From NCBI GenBank assembly GCA_902576605.1, contig CACGVI010000006.1, forward strand, positions 1-54,246: 54,246 nt of DNA. Direction: 5' to 3'. Positions 1 through 9,144 of the stretch are shown here, piece after piece. The notes beneath the pieces are model-generated. The model was not told the DNA's origin. It saw nothing but the letters and a program-made list of their open reading frames with translations, and ran no database searches. Source of the DNA: an uncultured Candidatus Actinomarina sp. (GTDB lineage Bacteria > Actinomycetota > Acidimicrobiia > Actinomarinales > Actinomarinaceae). Within the stretch, counting starts at the first letter, position 1; every line of letters begins with the position of its first letter. The position numbers and the translations under genes were made by a program.

Positions 1-2
1 AA

Positions 3-1199
3 AGCACTACATATTATGACACCTCTTCATCAACAAGTTCTGGATGGTATATGGGACTAGGAACTGATCGTGAAGAGCACGTTCATGAAGGTATGCAGAC
101 ATCAGATTTAGGATTTATAGCTATAGGACATCACTGGGAAAAAGAAGAAGATCCGACTGGATTTACAGATATGATTGTATTAAAAACAGACTCTAATGGC
201 AAAGAATTATGGCAGACAATCATTGGAACCTCTGATAAGTTTGATGTAGGTTATGCAGTCAATGAATTATCTGATGGATATGTTGCTAGTGGAGGTCTAT
301 ATAAAGATGGAAATCAAAAAAGTGCAATAGTAAAGCTTGATTTTGATGGGAATATTCTTTGGAAAAAAATATTTAATCATACTGGTGTTGGCGCAATTAG
401 GGGTATAGAAGTTCTTGATAATGACGATATGGTTGTAACTGGGTATAAAGATGGAGATGACGAGGGATTTTTATTTATTTCAGATGGTTCTAAAGGTTTT
501 ATTACGAAAATTTCAACAAATGGAGATGTAATTTGGGATAAGGACCTATCTGCCATGCAAGGCACAAAGGTTAAGCAAACATCTAAAGGAGGTTTCGTAG
601 TTGGATCTGTTGAATGGGTTGACGAAGGTTTAAACGCATCCATTCATTATTTAGACGCAAATGGAAACACAATCTCAACTAAATTGTTCGGTGGAAACAA
701 TAATGTTCAATTATTTGATATGGATATCACGAATAAGGATTATGTTGTATTTACAGGTCATACGACAGGTTACAATACAGCCAATTGGGATTGCATTATC
801 ATGCTAATTGATGATCAAGGAAATGAAGTTTGGACTACTATTTTTGGCAATCCAAGAGGCTATGATCCTAAATTTATACTCGATGAGTGTTATGGGGTTA
901 GAGAGACTCTTGATGGGGGGTTTGTGGTAACTGGCGGTACCGGTGATCATTCAGATTATTATGGAACTGGACATCCAAACGGAACATCCGATGAGTGGAA
1001 AGTTTTACTTTCTGAGTTCGATAAGGATGGCAACATGACATCTATTAATGTTTTTGGCGGTGGTAATGATAAAGGGAATGATGCTGGAGAATTTATTGAC
1101 GTAACTAATGATGGAGGATATATAATTTTTTCAGATACAGACTCAAAAGGCTTAAAGGGACCAAATAATTTTGGGTTTTTATATATTAAAAATCCGTAA
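3..1199 (+). CDS. 5'-truncated secreted/repeat protein, probable beta-propeller-like repeats
   Basis: Frame is open from the window edge through ATG at 51 (STTYYDTSSSTSSGWYMGLG...); repeated units such as DSNGKELWQTIIG, DFDGNILWKKIF, STNGDVIWDKDL, DDQGNEVWTTIFG followed by DGGFVVTG/DGGYIIFS. Confidence 0.65.
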   Translation, partial: STTYYDTSSSTSSGWYMGLGTDREEHVHEGMQTSDLGFIAIGHHWEKEEDPTGFTDMIVLKTDSNGKELWQTIIGTSDKFDVGYAVNELSDGYVASGGLYKDGNQKSAIVKLDFDGNILWKKIFNHTGVGAIRGIEVLDNDDMVVTGYKDGDDEGFLFISDGSKGFITKISTNGDVIWDKDLSAMQGTKVKQTSKGGFVVGSVEWVDEGLNASIHYLDANGNTISTKLFGGNNNVQLFDMDITNKDYVVFTGHTTGYNTANWDCIIMLIDDQGNEVWTTIFGNPRGYDPKFILDECYGVRETLDGGFVVTGGTGDHSDYYGTGHPNGTSDEWKVLLSEFDKDGNMTSINVFGGGNDKGNDAGEFIDVTNDGGYIIFSDTDSKGLKGPNNFGFLYIKNP

Positions 1200-1445
1200 A
1201 TAACATTTTTTTCCTTACAAGGAAGAAGTCATAGGTTCAAAATTGTCATAATTCAAGTAAATTGGGAGAAAAGCAGTAAAAATGGTATTGATATCAATGC
1301 AAATGCAATATAAATTAAAAATGAAATAATAATTATTATTATTACTCCAATAAAAAATTTGTTTACATCCATTAAAAATATATATTAGAAACATCATAAT
1401 TTAACCAAAATTAAAAATATAAATCGCAGTAGCTGTATAGTTAAT

Positions 1446-1463
1446 ATGTCTTTTACAAGACAT
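1446..1463 (+). promoter_or_regulatory. 5'-UTR hairpin upstream of cold-shock gene
   Basis: Perfect inverted repeat ATGTCTT-TTAC-AAGACAT about 10 nt before AAGGAG ribosome-binding site. Confidence 0.4.
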
Positions 1464-1482
1464 GACGAAATTAAGGAGAAAT

Positions 1483-1680
1483 ATGCCGAAAGGCAAAGTT
1501 AAATGGTTTAACTCAACTAAAGGATATGGATTTATCGAACCTGAAGAAGGAGATAAAGATGTATTCGTACATATCTCAGCTGTTAAAAGTGCAGGTATGC
1601 AAGATCTTGATGAAGGTCAAGAAGTAGAGTACGACTTAGTAGAAAATAATGGAAAAACATCAGCTGAGAATCTTAAATAG
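1483..1680 (+). CDS. cspA: Cold-shock domain protein (CspA family)
   Basis: [43 protein letters not shown] before ATG 1483 (ORF-track start at 1462 is probably too far upstream). Confidence 0.95.
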   Translation: MPKGKVKWFNSTKGYGFIEPEEGDKDVFVHISAVKSAGMQDLDEGQEVEYDLVENNGKTSAENLK

Positions 1681-1702
1681 ATAAAGTTAAACATGTTTTA
1701 CG

Positions 1703-1731
1703 ACCGGTAGCTAGTCTGCCGGTTTTTTTTA
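1703..1731 (+). terminator. Rho-independent terminator after csp
   Basis: ACCGGTA-gctagtc-TGCCGGT followed by T-tract. Confidence 0.75.
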
Positions 1732-2481
1732 TCCAAGTAGTATTCTTATAGACAAAAGTATTGAGACAATAACTAATACTGGCCTTACAACTTTCTCACC
1801 ATTTTTGATAGCAAATCTAGACCCTGTATAAGCACCTGCTATTTGAGCTACTGCCATAATAAGTCCTAGATACCAAATTACGTAACCTTGAAAAGCAAAA
1901 ATAATAAATGCTGCAAAATTAGATGATAAATTTAATAATTTTGTAATTGCAGTTGACTCCATAATATTTGCACCCTTAATTATGATGAAAGCTAAGACGA
2001 AGAATGAACCTGTTCCAGGTCCAAAAAAACCATCATAGAAACCAATCGCAAATACAACAAGATTAAATAAAATAATCAATTTTTCATTCTTTTTTACACC
2101 AGTTGGTCCTTTATTAGTGATAAAGAATATTGCGGCACTTATAAGAAGTATTGGAATTACGGATTCTAAAGTGTCGTTTGAAATCCTACTTACGAGTAAA
2201 GTGCCAACACCTGATCCTAAGAAAGATAAACCAGTATATAAAAACTTTTTTTTCTCAACAAGATAACCATTCTTGTAATAGTTGTAAGTTGAAGTAACTG
2301 TTCCAAAGCATGATTGAAACTTATTTGTTGCTAAAACATTTAGTGGAGACATGCCCACTAGAAGCATGGAAGGTGTAGTTAACAAACCACCGCCTCCAGC
2401 AATTGAATCAATTAATGAAGCAAAAAAAGCAACAACAAATAATATTGCATAAACAGTTGTTTCTTCGTATATGTACTCCAT
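1729..2481 (-). CDS. TSUP (TauE/SafE) family membrane permease
   Basis: SLIDSIAGGGGLLTTPSMLLVGMSPLNVLATNKFQSCFGT and GFYDGFFGPGTGSFFVLAF repeats typical of TauE/SafE. Confidence 0.9.
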   Translation of the reverse strand: MEYIYEETTVYAILFVVAFFASLIDSIAGGGGLLTTPSMLLVGMSPLNVLATNKFQSCFGTVTSTYNYYKNGYLVEKKKFLYTGLSFLGSGVGTLLVSRISNDTLESVIPILLISAAIFFITNKGPTGVKKNEKLIILFNLVVFAIGFYDGFFGPGTGSFFVLAFIIIKGANIMESTAITKLLNLSSNFAAFIIFAFQGYVIWYLGLIMAVAQIAGAYTGSRFAIKNGEKVVRPVLVIVSILLSIRILLG

Positions 2482-2617
2482 AGTTTGTCATTTAAGTGTA
2501 TCTTTATAATTTAATAACGTTATAAAATTGGAATATTGTTGTAAGAATAGACTTCAATAATTATTAAAAGGATAATGCGGTAGACATGTTGAATATACAA
2601 AATTTAAAATACATTTT

Positions 2618-4084
2618 ATGAAATATTTTGGCTGTATAGATCAAGGAACTACAAGTTCGAGATTTATAGTATTTAATGACAAGGGTCAAATTGTTGCTAG
2701 TCACCAACAGGAATTTACGCAGTATTTACCAAATGAAGTTTCTGTTGAACATGATCCAATAGAAATTTGGGATTCTGTTAAAAATTGTATTTCAAAAATA
2801 GATGATGAATTTTCAATAAATCAATTAGATAGTATTGGTATTAGTAATCAAAGAGAAACAACGCTTGCATGGCGAAAGTCAACTGGAGAGCCTTTACATA
2901 ATGCCTTAGTTTGGCAGGATACACGCACACAAGATATTTGTGATGAAATTAAGCAAATAGAGGAGTTGTCAGTTGAATTCACAAAAACAGGCTTACCTAT
3001 AGCAACATACTTTTCTCTTTCTAAAATATTGTGGCTTTTAAGAAATGTAGATGAGGTAAATAAAGCAAAATTAGACAATGATTTATGTTTTGGAACAATT
3101 GATTCTTGGCTTTTATACAAACTTACCGGTAATCATGTAACTGATGTAACAAATGCAAGCAGAACGTTATTAATGGATCTTCATACTTTAAATTGGATGG
3201 AAGATGCTATAAATAGACTAGATATTCCACTAGATTCTTTACCTTCTATAAAGCCTTCAATGTTTAATTACGGTACGAATGAAGGAATATTAAAGAATGT
3301 ACCAATTACAGCTGTTTTAGGAGACCAACAAGCTTCATTATTTGGACAAAACTGTATTTCTTCTGGTGATGTAAAAAATACATATGGCACTGGATGTTTT
3401 GCATTAACAAACACAGGTTCAGAAATAGTACATTCTAATAATGGCTTACTTAGTACAGTTGCATACCAAAAAGATGGTGATAAACCACAATATGCAATAG
3501 AAGGTTCAGTCTCAATTGCTGGTGCTGCAGTTCAATGGTTAAGAGATAACTTAAACATAATTAAAGAAAGTTCTGAAGTAGAAGCATTAGCAATGGGTGA
3601 AAAAGATAACGGTGATGTATATTTCGTTCCTGCATTCTCTGGATTATTTTCACCACATTGGGATGAGACTGCTAGAGGGGTGCTAGTTGGTCTTTCAAGG
3701 TTTTCAAATAAATCACATATAGCAAGAGCTGTTTTGGAATCAGTTGCATATCAATCTAATGAATTGCTTGAATCTATGGAAAAAGATATTGGAATAACAT
3801 TTGAATCGGTAAATGTAGACGGTGGAATGGTTATTAACAATCTTCTAATGCAATTTCAATCTGATATTTTTAATAAAAAAGTTATTTCTCAGGAAATTAA
3901 TGAGATTACAGCATTAGGAGCAGGTGCGGCCAGTTTTCTTTTCATTAATAACCTTGAATTAGAGAACATGAATTCATTCATTACTCAATCAAAGACATGG
4001 AATCCAAATATGGATAGTAAACAGCGTGAACATTATTTAGACAAATGGAATAAAGCTATTAACAAATCAAAACAGTGGAAATAA
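2618..4084 (+). CDS. glpK: Glycerol kinase
   Basis: FGCIDQGTTSSRFIVF, GISNQRETTLAW, NALVWQDTRT, GDQQASLFGQ, FVPAFSGLFSPHWDETARG. Confidence 0.97.
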   Translation: MKYFGCIDQGTTSSRFIVFNDKGQIVASHQQEFTQYLPNEVSVEHDPIEIWDSVKNCISKIDDEFSINQLDSIGISNQRETTLAWRKSTGEPLHNALVWQDTRTQDICDEIKQIEELSVEFTKTGLPIATYFSLSKILWLLRNVDEVNKAKLDNDLCFGTIDSWLLYKLTGNHVTDVTNASRTLLMDLHTLNWMEDAINRLDIPLDSLPSIKPSMFNYGTNEGILKNVPITAVLGDQQASLFGQNCISSGDVKNTYGTGCFALTNTGSEIVHSNNGLLSTVAYQKDGDKPQYAIEGSVSIAGAAVQWLRDNLNIIKESSEVEALAMGEKDNGDVYFVPAFSGLFSPHWDETARGVLVGLSRFSNKSHIARAVLESVAYQSNELLESMEKDIGITFESVNVDGGMVINNLLMQFQSDIFNKKVISQEINEITALGAGAASFLFINNLELENMNSFITQSKTWNPNMDSKQREHYLDKWNKAINKSKQWK

Positions 4085-4443
4085 CAAAAGTATTAATTTA
4101 CGTTTACGTACTCTTTTTCGTTGGGGCTGGATTGAATCATTTTTTGAATCCACAATTTTATGATGCAATAGTTCCAAGCTTTATTCCATATCCAAGATTT
4201 GTTCACCAATTTACCGGAATACTTGAAATATTAATTCCTCTTCTATTCTTTACAAAATATAGAAAAGAAGCAGCAATAATGATGATTATTCTTCTTGTTA
4301 TTCTTTACGGTGCAAATCTATATGTATGGATTAACAATCTTCCATATGGACGCAATTACTGGAGTAATCAACAACATTTTTTAAGATTTTTATTACAACT
4401 TTTCTATATTGGAATCGCATATATTATCTATTTATATGAGTGA
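4075..4443 (+). CDS. DoxX-like membrane protein
   Basis: Short 4-TM-like protein, FVGAGLNHFLNPQFYDAIVP...FTGILEILIPLLFF. Confidence 0.7.
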   Translation: MEITKVLIYVYVLFFVGAGLNHFLNPQFYDAIVPSFIPYPRFVHQFTGILEILIPLLFFTKYRKEAAIMMIILLVILYGANLYVWINNLPYGRNYWSNQQHFLRFLLQLFYIGIAYIIYLYE

Positions 4444-5704
4444 ACTAAAATTTCCTGATAAATTTCTTTTTGGTACAGCTGTTGCCTCATATCAGGTTGA
4501 AGGCGGCATTTATAATAATGATTGGACAATTTGGGAAAATAAATCTAATTCTGTTTGCGTAGAGCCATGTAATGAAGCATGCAAACATTACGAAATGTTG
4601 GATCAGGATATTGATCTTCTTGTAAAGCTTGGTATTAAAGCATTTAGATTTTCAATAGAGTGGAGCAGGGTAGAGCCAAATGAAGGTTTATTTGATCATG
4701 ATGCTATTAATCATTATGTTGAAAAAGCCAAAAAACTAATTTCTAATGATATTACTCCTATAATTACATTTCATCACTTCACTACGCCAGAGTGGTTATT
4801 CAACAAAGGCTCATGGCTAAACCCAAAATCTGATATTTATTTCAATTCTTATGTAGATAAACTAATGCAATTTTTACCAAAAGAGATTGTATATTACAAT
4901 ACAATAAATGAACCAGGAATATTTGCATTCTTTGGTTACTTTTCAACTAACAAATTCCCCCCTGGCATAGCTAGCGAGACAAAATTTATAAAAGCATCTG
5001 AAAATATCATGTCAGCTCATAAAAAAGCATTAAGAACAATCAAAAAACATAATCAAGACGCAAAAGTTGGTATGACACATGCTCTTCAGGAGTGGGAAGA
5101 CGAAGATAATAATAAATTAAAGGAATATTTGAAATATCATCTTGAGGATAAATTTTTGGACGCTTCTGTAGATGATGACTTTATCGGTTTACAAACGTAC
5201 ACAATTGTAAGATATCCGAAAAACATTTTTTTAAAACTTTCTAATGCTTTGCTTTTAAATATTGGATTTATTAGAAAATTTATTCTACCTCGAATTATTC
5301 AAATATTTGCTGGAAGGAATGGAGCAATTACGAGTGAAACACGAACAACAAAAATGGGGTATGAATACAGACCAGAAGCAGTTTTATATAATCTAAATAG
5401 ACTGAAAAAAATATTTCCTGATAAAGAAGTCTTTATAACAGAAAACGGAATTGCAACAGATAATGATGATGAAAGAGTTGAATTTGTAACTACAGTATTA
5501 AAAGATGTACACAAATTCCAAGAAGAACATAAAAATATAATAGGTTACTTATATTGGTCTTTGCTAGATAATTTTGAATGGGATCTTGGTTATCAAATGA
5601 ACTTTGGATTGGTCGAAGTTGATAAAAATGATTACTCACGCAAACCACATAAATCTGCGTATTGGTTTGGCAACATTTCTAAAACAAATAATTTATCAAA
5701 TTAA
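4436..5704 (+). CDS. Glycoside hydrolase family 1 (beta-glucosidase-like)
   Basis: FPDKFLFGTAVASYQVEGG, TINEPG (acid/base), VFITENGIA (nucleophile), GYLYWSLLDNFEWDLGY; ATG at 4436 preferred over 4409. Confidence 0.93.
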   Translation: MSELKFPDKFLFGTAVASYQVEGGIYNNDWTIWENKSNSVCVEPCNEACKHYEMLDQDIDLLVKLGIKAFRFSIEWSRVEPNEGLFDHDAINHYVEKAKKLISNDITPIITFHHFTTPEWLFNKGSWLNPKSDIYFNSYVDKLMQFLPKEIVYYNTINEPGIFAFFGYFSTNKFPPGIASETKFIKASENIMSAHKKALRTIKKHNQDAKVGMTHALQEWEDEDNNKLKEYLKYHLEDKFLDASVDDDFIGLQTYTIVRYPKNIFLKLSNALLLNIGFIRKFILPRIIQIFAGRNGAITSETRTTKMGYEYRPEAVLYNLNRLKKIFPDKEVFITENGIATDNDDERVEFVTTVLKDVHKFQEEHKNIIGYLYWSLLDNFEWDLGYQMNFGLVEVDKNDYSRKPHKSAYWFGNISKTNNLSN

Positions 5705-5727
5705 AAGTTAAATCTTAATATATAAAT

Positions 5728-6438
5728 ATGTACATTATTGCAGGATCTACAGGAACTTTAGGAACAGCTATCGTAAAAGAGTTATCTAATGACAATGAAT
5801 TGTTATTAATTGGCAGGGATGAAGACAAATTAAAGGAACAAGCATCTTTAGTAAATGCAAGCTATCAAGTAATTGATTTAAAGAATACAGTGGAGCCAAG
5901 AGAATTCGCAAAAATTGTTGATACAGAAACAGAAATAAAAGGCTTGATCAACTGTATAGGTTCAATTTTAATTAAACCTTTACATGGAACTTCTATAGAA
6001 GAGTTTAATGATGTTATAACTACCAATTTATTTTCCTCATATTTTCTTTTAGCAAGTTTTGCAAGAAGAATGAAAAACGGATCAGCTATATTTTTCTCTT
6101 CAGTAGCTGGATCAAAAGGTCTATCAAACCATGAAGCAATTGCAGCTGCTAAATCAGGTATTGAAGGGTTTGCTAGATCAGCAGCTGCTACTTATGCAAA
6201 AGATAATTTAAGAGTAAATGTTATAGCTCCAAGTATTATGGATTCAAAAATGTCAGAAAAAATACTTTCATCAGATGCTGCAAGAGAAGTATCTAAAAAT
6301 ATGCATCCTATTACGAAAATTGGAGATGCAGATGATATACTTCCTGTTATAAAGTGGTTATTGAGCCCAGATGCTAAATGGGTCACAGGTCAGACCATTC
6401 ATGTTGATGGCGGTCTATCTACTGTAAAGCCAAGATAA
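5728..6438 (+). CDS. Short-chain dehydrogenase/reductase
   Basis: N-terminal GSTGTLGTAIVKEL, central NCIGSI, SSVAGSKG, C-terminal TGQTIHVDGGLS. Confidence 0.88.
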   Translation: MYIIAGSTGTLGTAIVKELSNDNELLLIGRDEDKLKEQASLVNASYQVIDLKNTVEPREFAKIVDTETEIKGLINCIGSILIKPLHGTSIEEFNDVITTNLFSSYFLLASFARRMKNGSAIFFSSVAGSKGLSNHEAIAAAKSGIEGFARSAAATYAKDNLRVNVIAPSIMDSKMSEKILSSDAAREVSKNMHPITKIGDADDILPVIKWLLSPDAKWVTGQTIHVDGGLSTVKPR

Positions 6439-6452
6439 ATAGAGGGGAAACA

Positions 6453-6815
6453 ATGTCAGAAACAAAATACCTTGAAACACATGAATGGTACATAATTGAT
6501 GGTGATAATGTAACTGTTGGTATTTCTGACTACGCACAGGGTGAGCTTGGAGATATAGTCTTTGTAACATTACCTGAGGTAGGTCAAGAATTTAGCAAAG
6601 GTGATGCAATTGTAGAAGTCGAAGCAACTAAAACTGTTGCTGAAGCATATGCACCAATGAATTGTGTTATAACTGAAGTAAATTCGACTTTAGAAACTGA
6701 ACCAGAACTAATCAATAATGATCCAGTAGGTGAAGGCTGGATGGTTAAAGCAGAAATTAAAGAAATGGATGATTCTGGTATGTCTTACCAGCAATATGAG
6801 TCATTTATTTCTTAA
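6453..6815 (+). CDS. gcvH: Glycine cleavage system H protein
   Basis: THEWYIIDGDNVTVGISDYAQGELGDIVFVTLPEVG; lipoyl site EVEATKTVAEAYAP. Confidence 0.96.
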   Translation: MSETKYLETHEWYIIDGDNVTVGISDYAQGELGDIVFVTLPEVGQEFSKGDAIVEVEATKTVAEAYAPMNCVITEVNSTLETEPELINNDPVGEGWMVKAEIKEMDDSGMSYQQYESFIS

Positions 6816-7837
6816 TGTCAGAAAGTAAAACAACTTCTCTTTACGATTTCCATTTAAGTAAAAATGCAAAAATAATTGATTTTGCTGGTTGGTCTATGCC
6901 ATTTTCTTATGATGGTACATTAAAAGAGCATCATTATGTAAGAGAGTCAGCAGGATATTTTGATGTTTCTCATATGGGTAGACTTCGTTTAAATTATTCT
7001 CAAATTGATGAAATAAATTATTTAATCTGTTCAGATCTTAAAAATATAAGTAATACAAAAGCGCTTTATTCTATTTTTATCTCAGAAGAAGGTACTGCCA
7101 TTGATGATGTTATATTTTGGAAATTTGATGATGATTTAATACTTATCTGCAATGCAAGTAATACAAATAAAATTAAAACTCATTTAGATATACATTCAAT
7201 TAATTATGAAGATCTCACTAATTCTACAGATTTAATTGCTGTCCAAGGTAAGAATGCAATAGATATTGTTAGCAGTATTATGCCTGTTCCTGACAAATTC
7301 TCTACTTTAAAAGATGACAAATACATATATGCTAGAACAGGATATACAGGAGAGGATGGTCTTGAAGTAATGCTAGACACTAATGACACGCTTGGTTTTA
7401 TATCTAAATTAGAGGCCGAAGGAGTTAAACCTTGTGGTTTAGGGTCAAGAGATACATTAAGACTAGAAGCATCTTTACCGTTATATGGGTTTGAATTAAC
7501 TGATGACATTTCACCAATTGAAGCAGGGCTTAAATGGACTGTAACCAATAAAGATGACTATTTAGGAAAAGATGTTATTGATTATCAAATTGAGACTAAA
7601 GACCATAAGCACCTAAAAAGATTTAAGTTAAATGCTAAACAGATAGCACGTACCGGAACAATTTGTATCTCTGATGGGGTAGAAGGTATTGTAACATCTG
7701 GCAATATTTCACCCATATTAGGCTACCCAATTGGCTTTGTTTTATTCAAAAGTAATCCTGCTGACGATTTAGTAGAGTTTGATATTCGTGGTAATTTAAT
7801 AGAGGGAAATTTGTTATATAAGAGGTTTTTAAGTTAA
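6815..7837 (+). CDS. gcvT: Aminomethyltransferase (glycine cleavage T protein)
   Basis: FAGWSMPFSYDGTLKEHHYVRESAGYFDVSHMGR, YARTGYTGEDGLEV. Confidence 0.95.
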   Translation: MSESKTTSLYDFHLSKNAKIIDFAGWSMPFSYDGTLKEHHYVRESAGYFDVSHMGRLRLNYSQIDEINYLICSDLKNISNTKALYSIFISEEGTAIDDVIFWKFDDDLILICNASNTNKIKTHLDIHSINYEDLTNSTDLIAVQGKNAIDIVSSIMPVPDKFSTLKDDKYIYARTGYTGEDGLEVMLDTNDTLGFISKLEAEGVKPCGLGSRDTLRLEASLPLYGFELTDDISPIEAGLKWTVTNKDDYLGKDVIDYQIETKDHKHLKRFKLNAKQIARTGTICISDGVEGIVTSGNISPILGYPIGFVLFKSNPADDLVEFDIRGNLIEGNLLYKRFLS

Positions 7838-9144
7838 TGTTTGTACCACATTCAGAAATTGATTTAAAGAAAATGTTTGAAGAGCTATCTATAAGCTCTT
7901 TAGATGACTTATTTACACACATACCTGAAACATTAAAGTTGAATGATGGTTTAAATGTACCACCATCACTTTCTGAGCTTGAATCTATAAGTGACTTTGA
8001 GAATTTAGAATCTAAAAATATTCAAAATTTAATATGTTTTGCTGGTGGGGGACATTACGACGTTTATTTACCACAAACGGTTAAATCCTTAACAATGCGA
8101 CCGGAATTTATGACATCTTATACGCCATATCAAGCTGAGATTTCGCAGGGAATACTTCAGGTACTATTTGAATACCAATCACTTATATGTGATTTAACTG
8201 ATATGGAACTTGCAAACGCATCACTTTATGATGGTGCTACTTCAGTTGCAGAAGCAATTTCAGTCGCAATAAATAAAACAAAAAGAGATAATGTTGTTAT
8301 CTCTAATGGCTTTAATCCCAATACTAAGGAAGTTGTAAACACCCTTCTAGATAGGAAAAAATTTAATATTAATTACGTAGATTTAGTTAATTATTTATTT
8401 CCAGAAGATTATGTATTTTCACAAGACGATGCAGCATTTGTTGTTTCACTGCCTCATTATGAAGGTTCTGCACAAGATTTAACATCTATAGTTCACAACG
8501 CAAAAGCAGCAGGTGTAATTACAATCTGTTACGCGGATCCATCTATGCTTGGTATTTTAAAATCACCTGGATCAATGGGATTTGATATTGTTGTAGCAGA
8601 AGGCCAGTCAATGGGATCACCACTTTCATTTGGAGGGCCAACTGTTGGCTGGTTTGCAACTAGAAAAGAATTGGCAAGGCTTGTTCCAGGAAGAATTATC
8701 GGTGAATCTAGAGACTCAAATAATACTAAAACTTATGTTATGACTTTAAGAGCACGTGAGCAGGACATTAGGCGTGAAAAAGCTTCATCTAATATTTGCA
8801 CGAATCAAACATTAAATGCAATAGGTTCAACAATACACCTATCATGGTTAGGACCCGAAGGTCTTTATGAAATAGGATACCAAGCTATTCAAAAAGCTTC
8901 ATATATGAAACAATTACTAGCCGATAACAATTTTAATGTTTTAAATCACACTTCATCTTTAAGGGAATTTTTAATTGAAACTGATAAATCTGCAGAAGAA
9001 GTAATACTTGAAATGGGGGCTAAAGGTTTTTTAGCAGGAATAAAATATGATGATAATCAAATTTTGGTAGCTGTAACTGAGAAAAGAACTAAGGCTCAAA
9101 TAGATTATTACGTTGATTCTTTAGTGGAGGTTGATAATGCATAG
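7837..9144 (+). CDS. gcvPA: Glycine dehydrogenase (decarboxylating) subunit 1
   Basis: FAGGGHYDVYLPQTVKSLTMRPEFMTSYTPYQAEISQGILQVLFEYQS; ends as a separate ORF. Confidence 0.95.
   Translation: MFVPHSEIDLKKMFEELSISSLDDLFTHIPETLKLNDGLNVPPSLSELESISDFENLESKNIQNLICFAGGGHYDVYLPQTVKSLTMRPEFMTSYTPYQAEISQGILQVLFEYQSLICDLTDMELANASLYDGATSVAEAISVAINKTKRDNVVISNGFNPNTKEVVNTLLDRKKFNINYVDLVNYLFPEDYVFSQDDAAFVVSLPHYEGSAQDLTSIVHNAKAAGVITICYADPSMLGILKSPGSMGFDIVVAEGQSMGSPLSFGGPTVGWFATRKELARLVPGRIIGESRDSNNTKTYVMTLRAREQDIRREKASSNICTNQTLNAIGSTIHLSWLGPEGLYEIGYQAIQKASYMKQLLADNNFNVLNHTSSLREFLIETDKSAEEVILEMGAKGFLAGIKYDDNQILVAVTEKRTKAQIDYYVDSLVEVDNA

Noticed and set aside
377-643. Minus-strand ORF of 88 aa, and similar antisense ORFs (e.g. 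2848-3120, 5299-5514, 7204-7548, 9565-9846, 32494-32817, 35657-35980)
   Set aside because: Each lies inside a well-supported + strand gene; translations are low-complexity and show no family features.
1211-1224. TTCCTTACAAGGAA inverted repeat after the first ORF
   Set aside because: No T-tract follows on + and the stem is short; not enough for a terminator call.
1215-1397. 60-aa minus-strand ORF in AT-rich intergenic DNA
   Set aside because: Composition dominated by I/N/Y/F as expected from AT-rich noncoding DNA; no RBS or motif.
2503-2526. TTTATAA...TTATAAA inverted repeat and ATAACGTTAT palindrome in the divergent TSUP/glpK intergenic
   Set aside because: Probable overlapping AT-rich -10 elements; too simple to call an operator.
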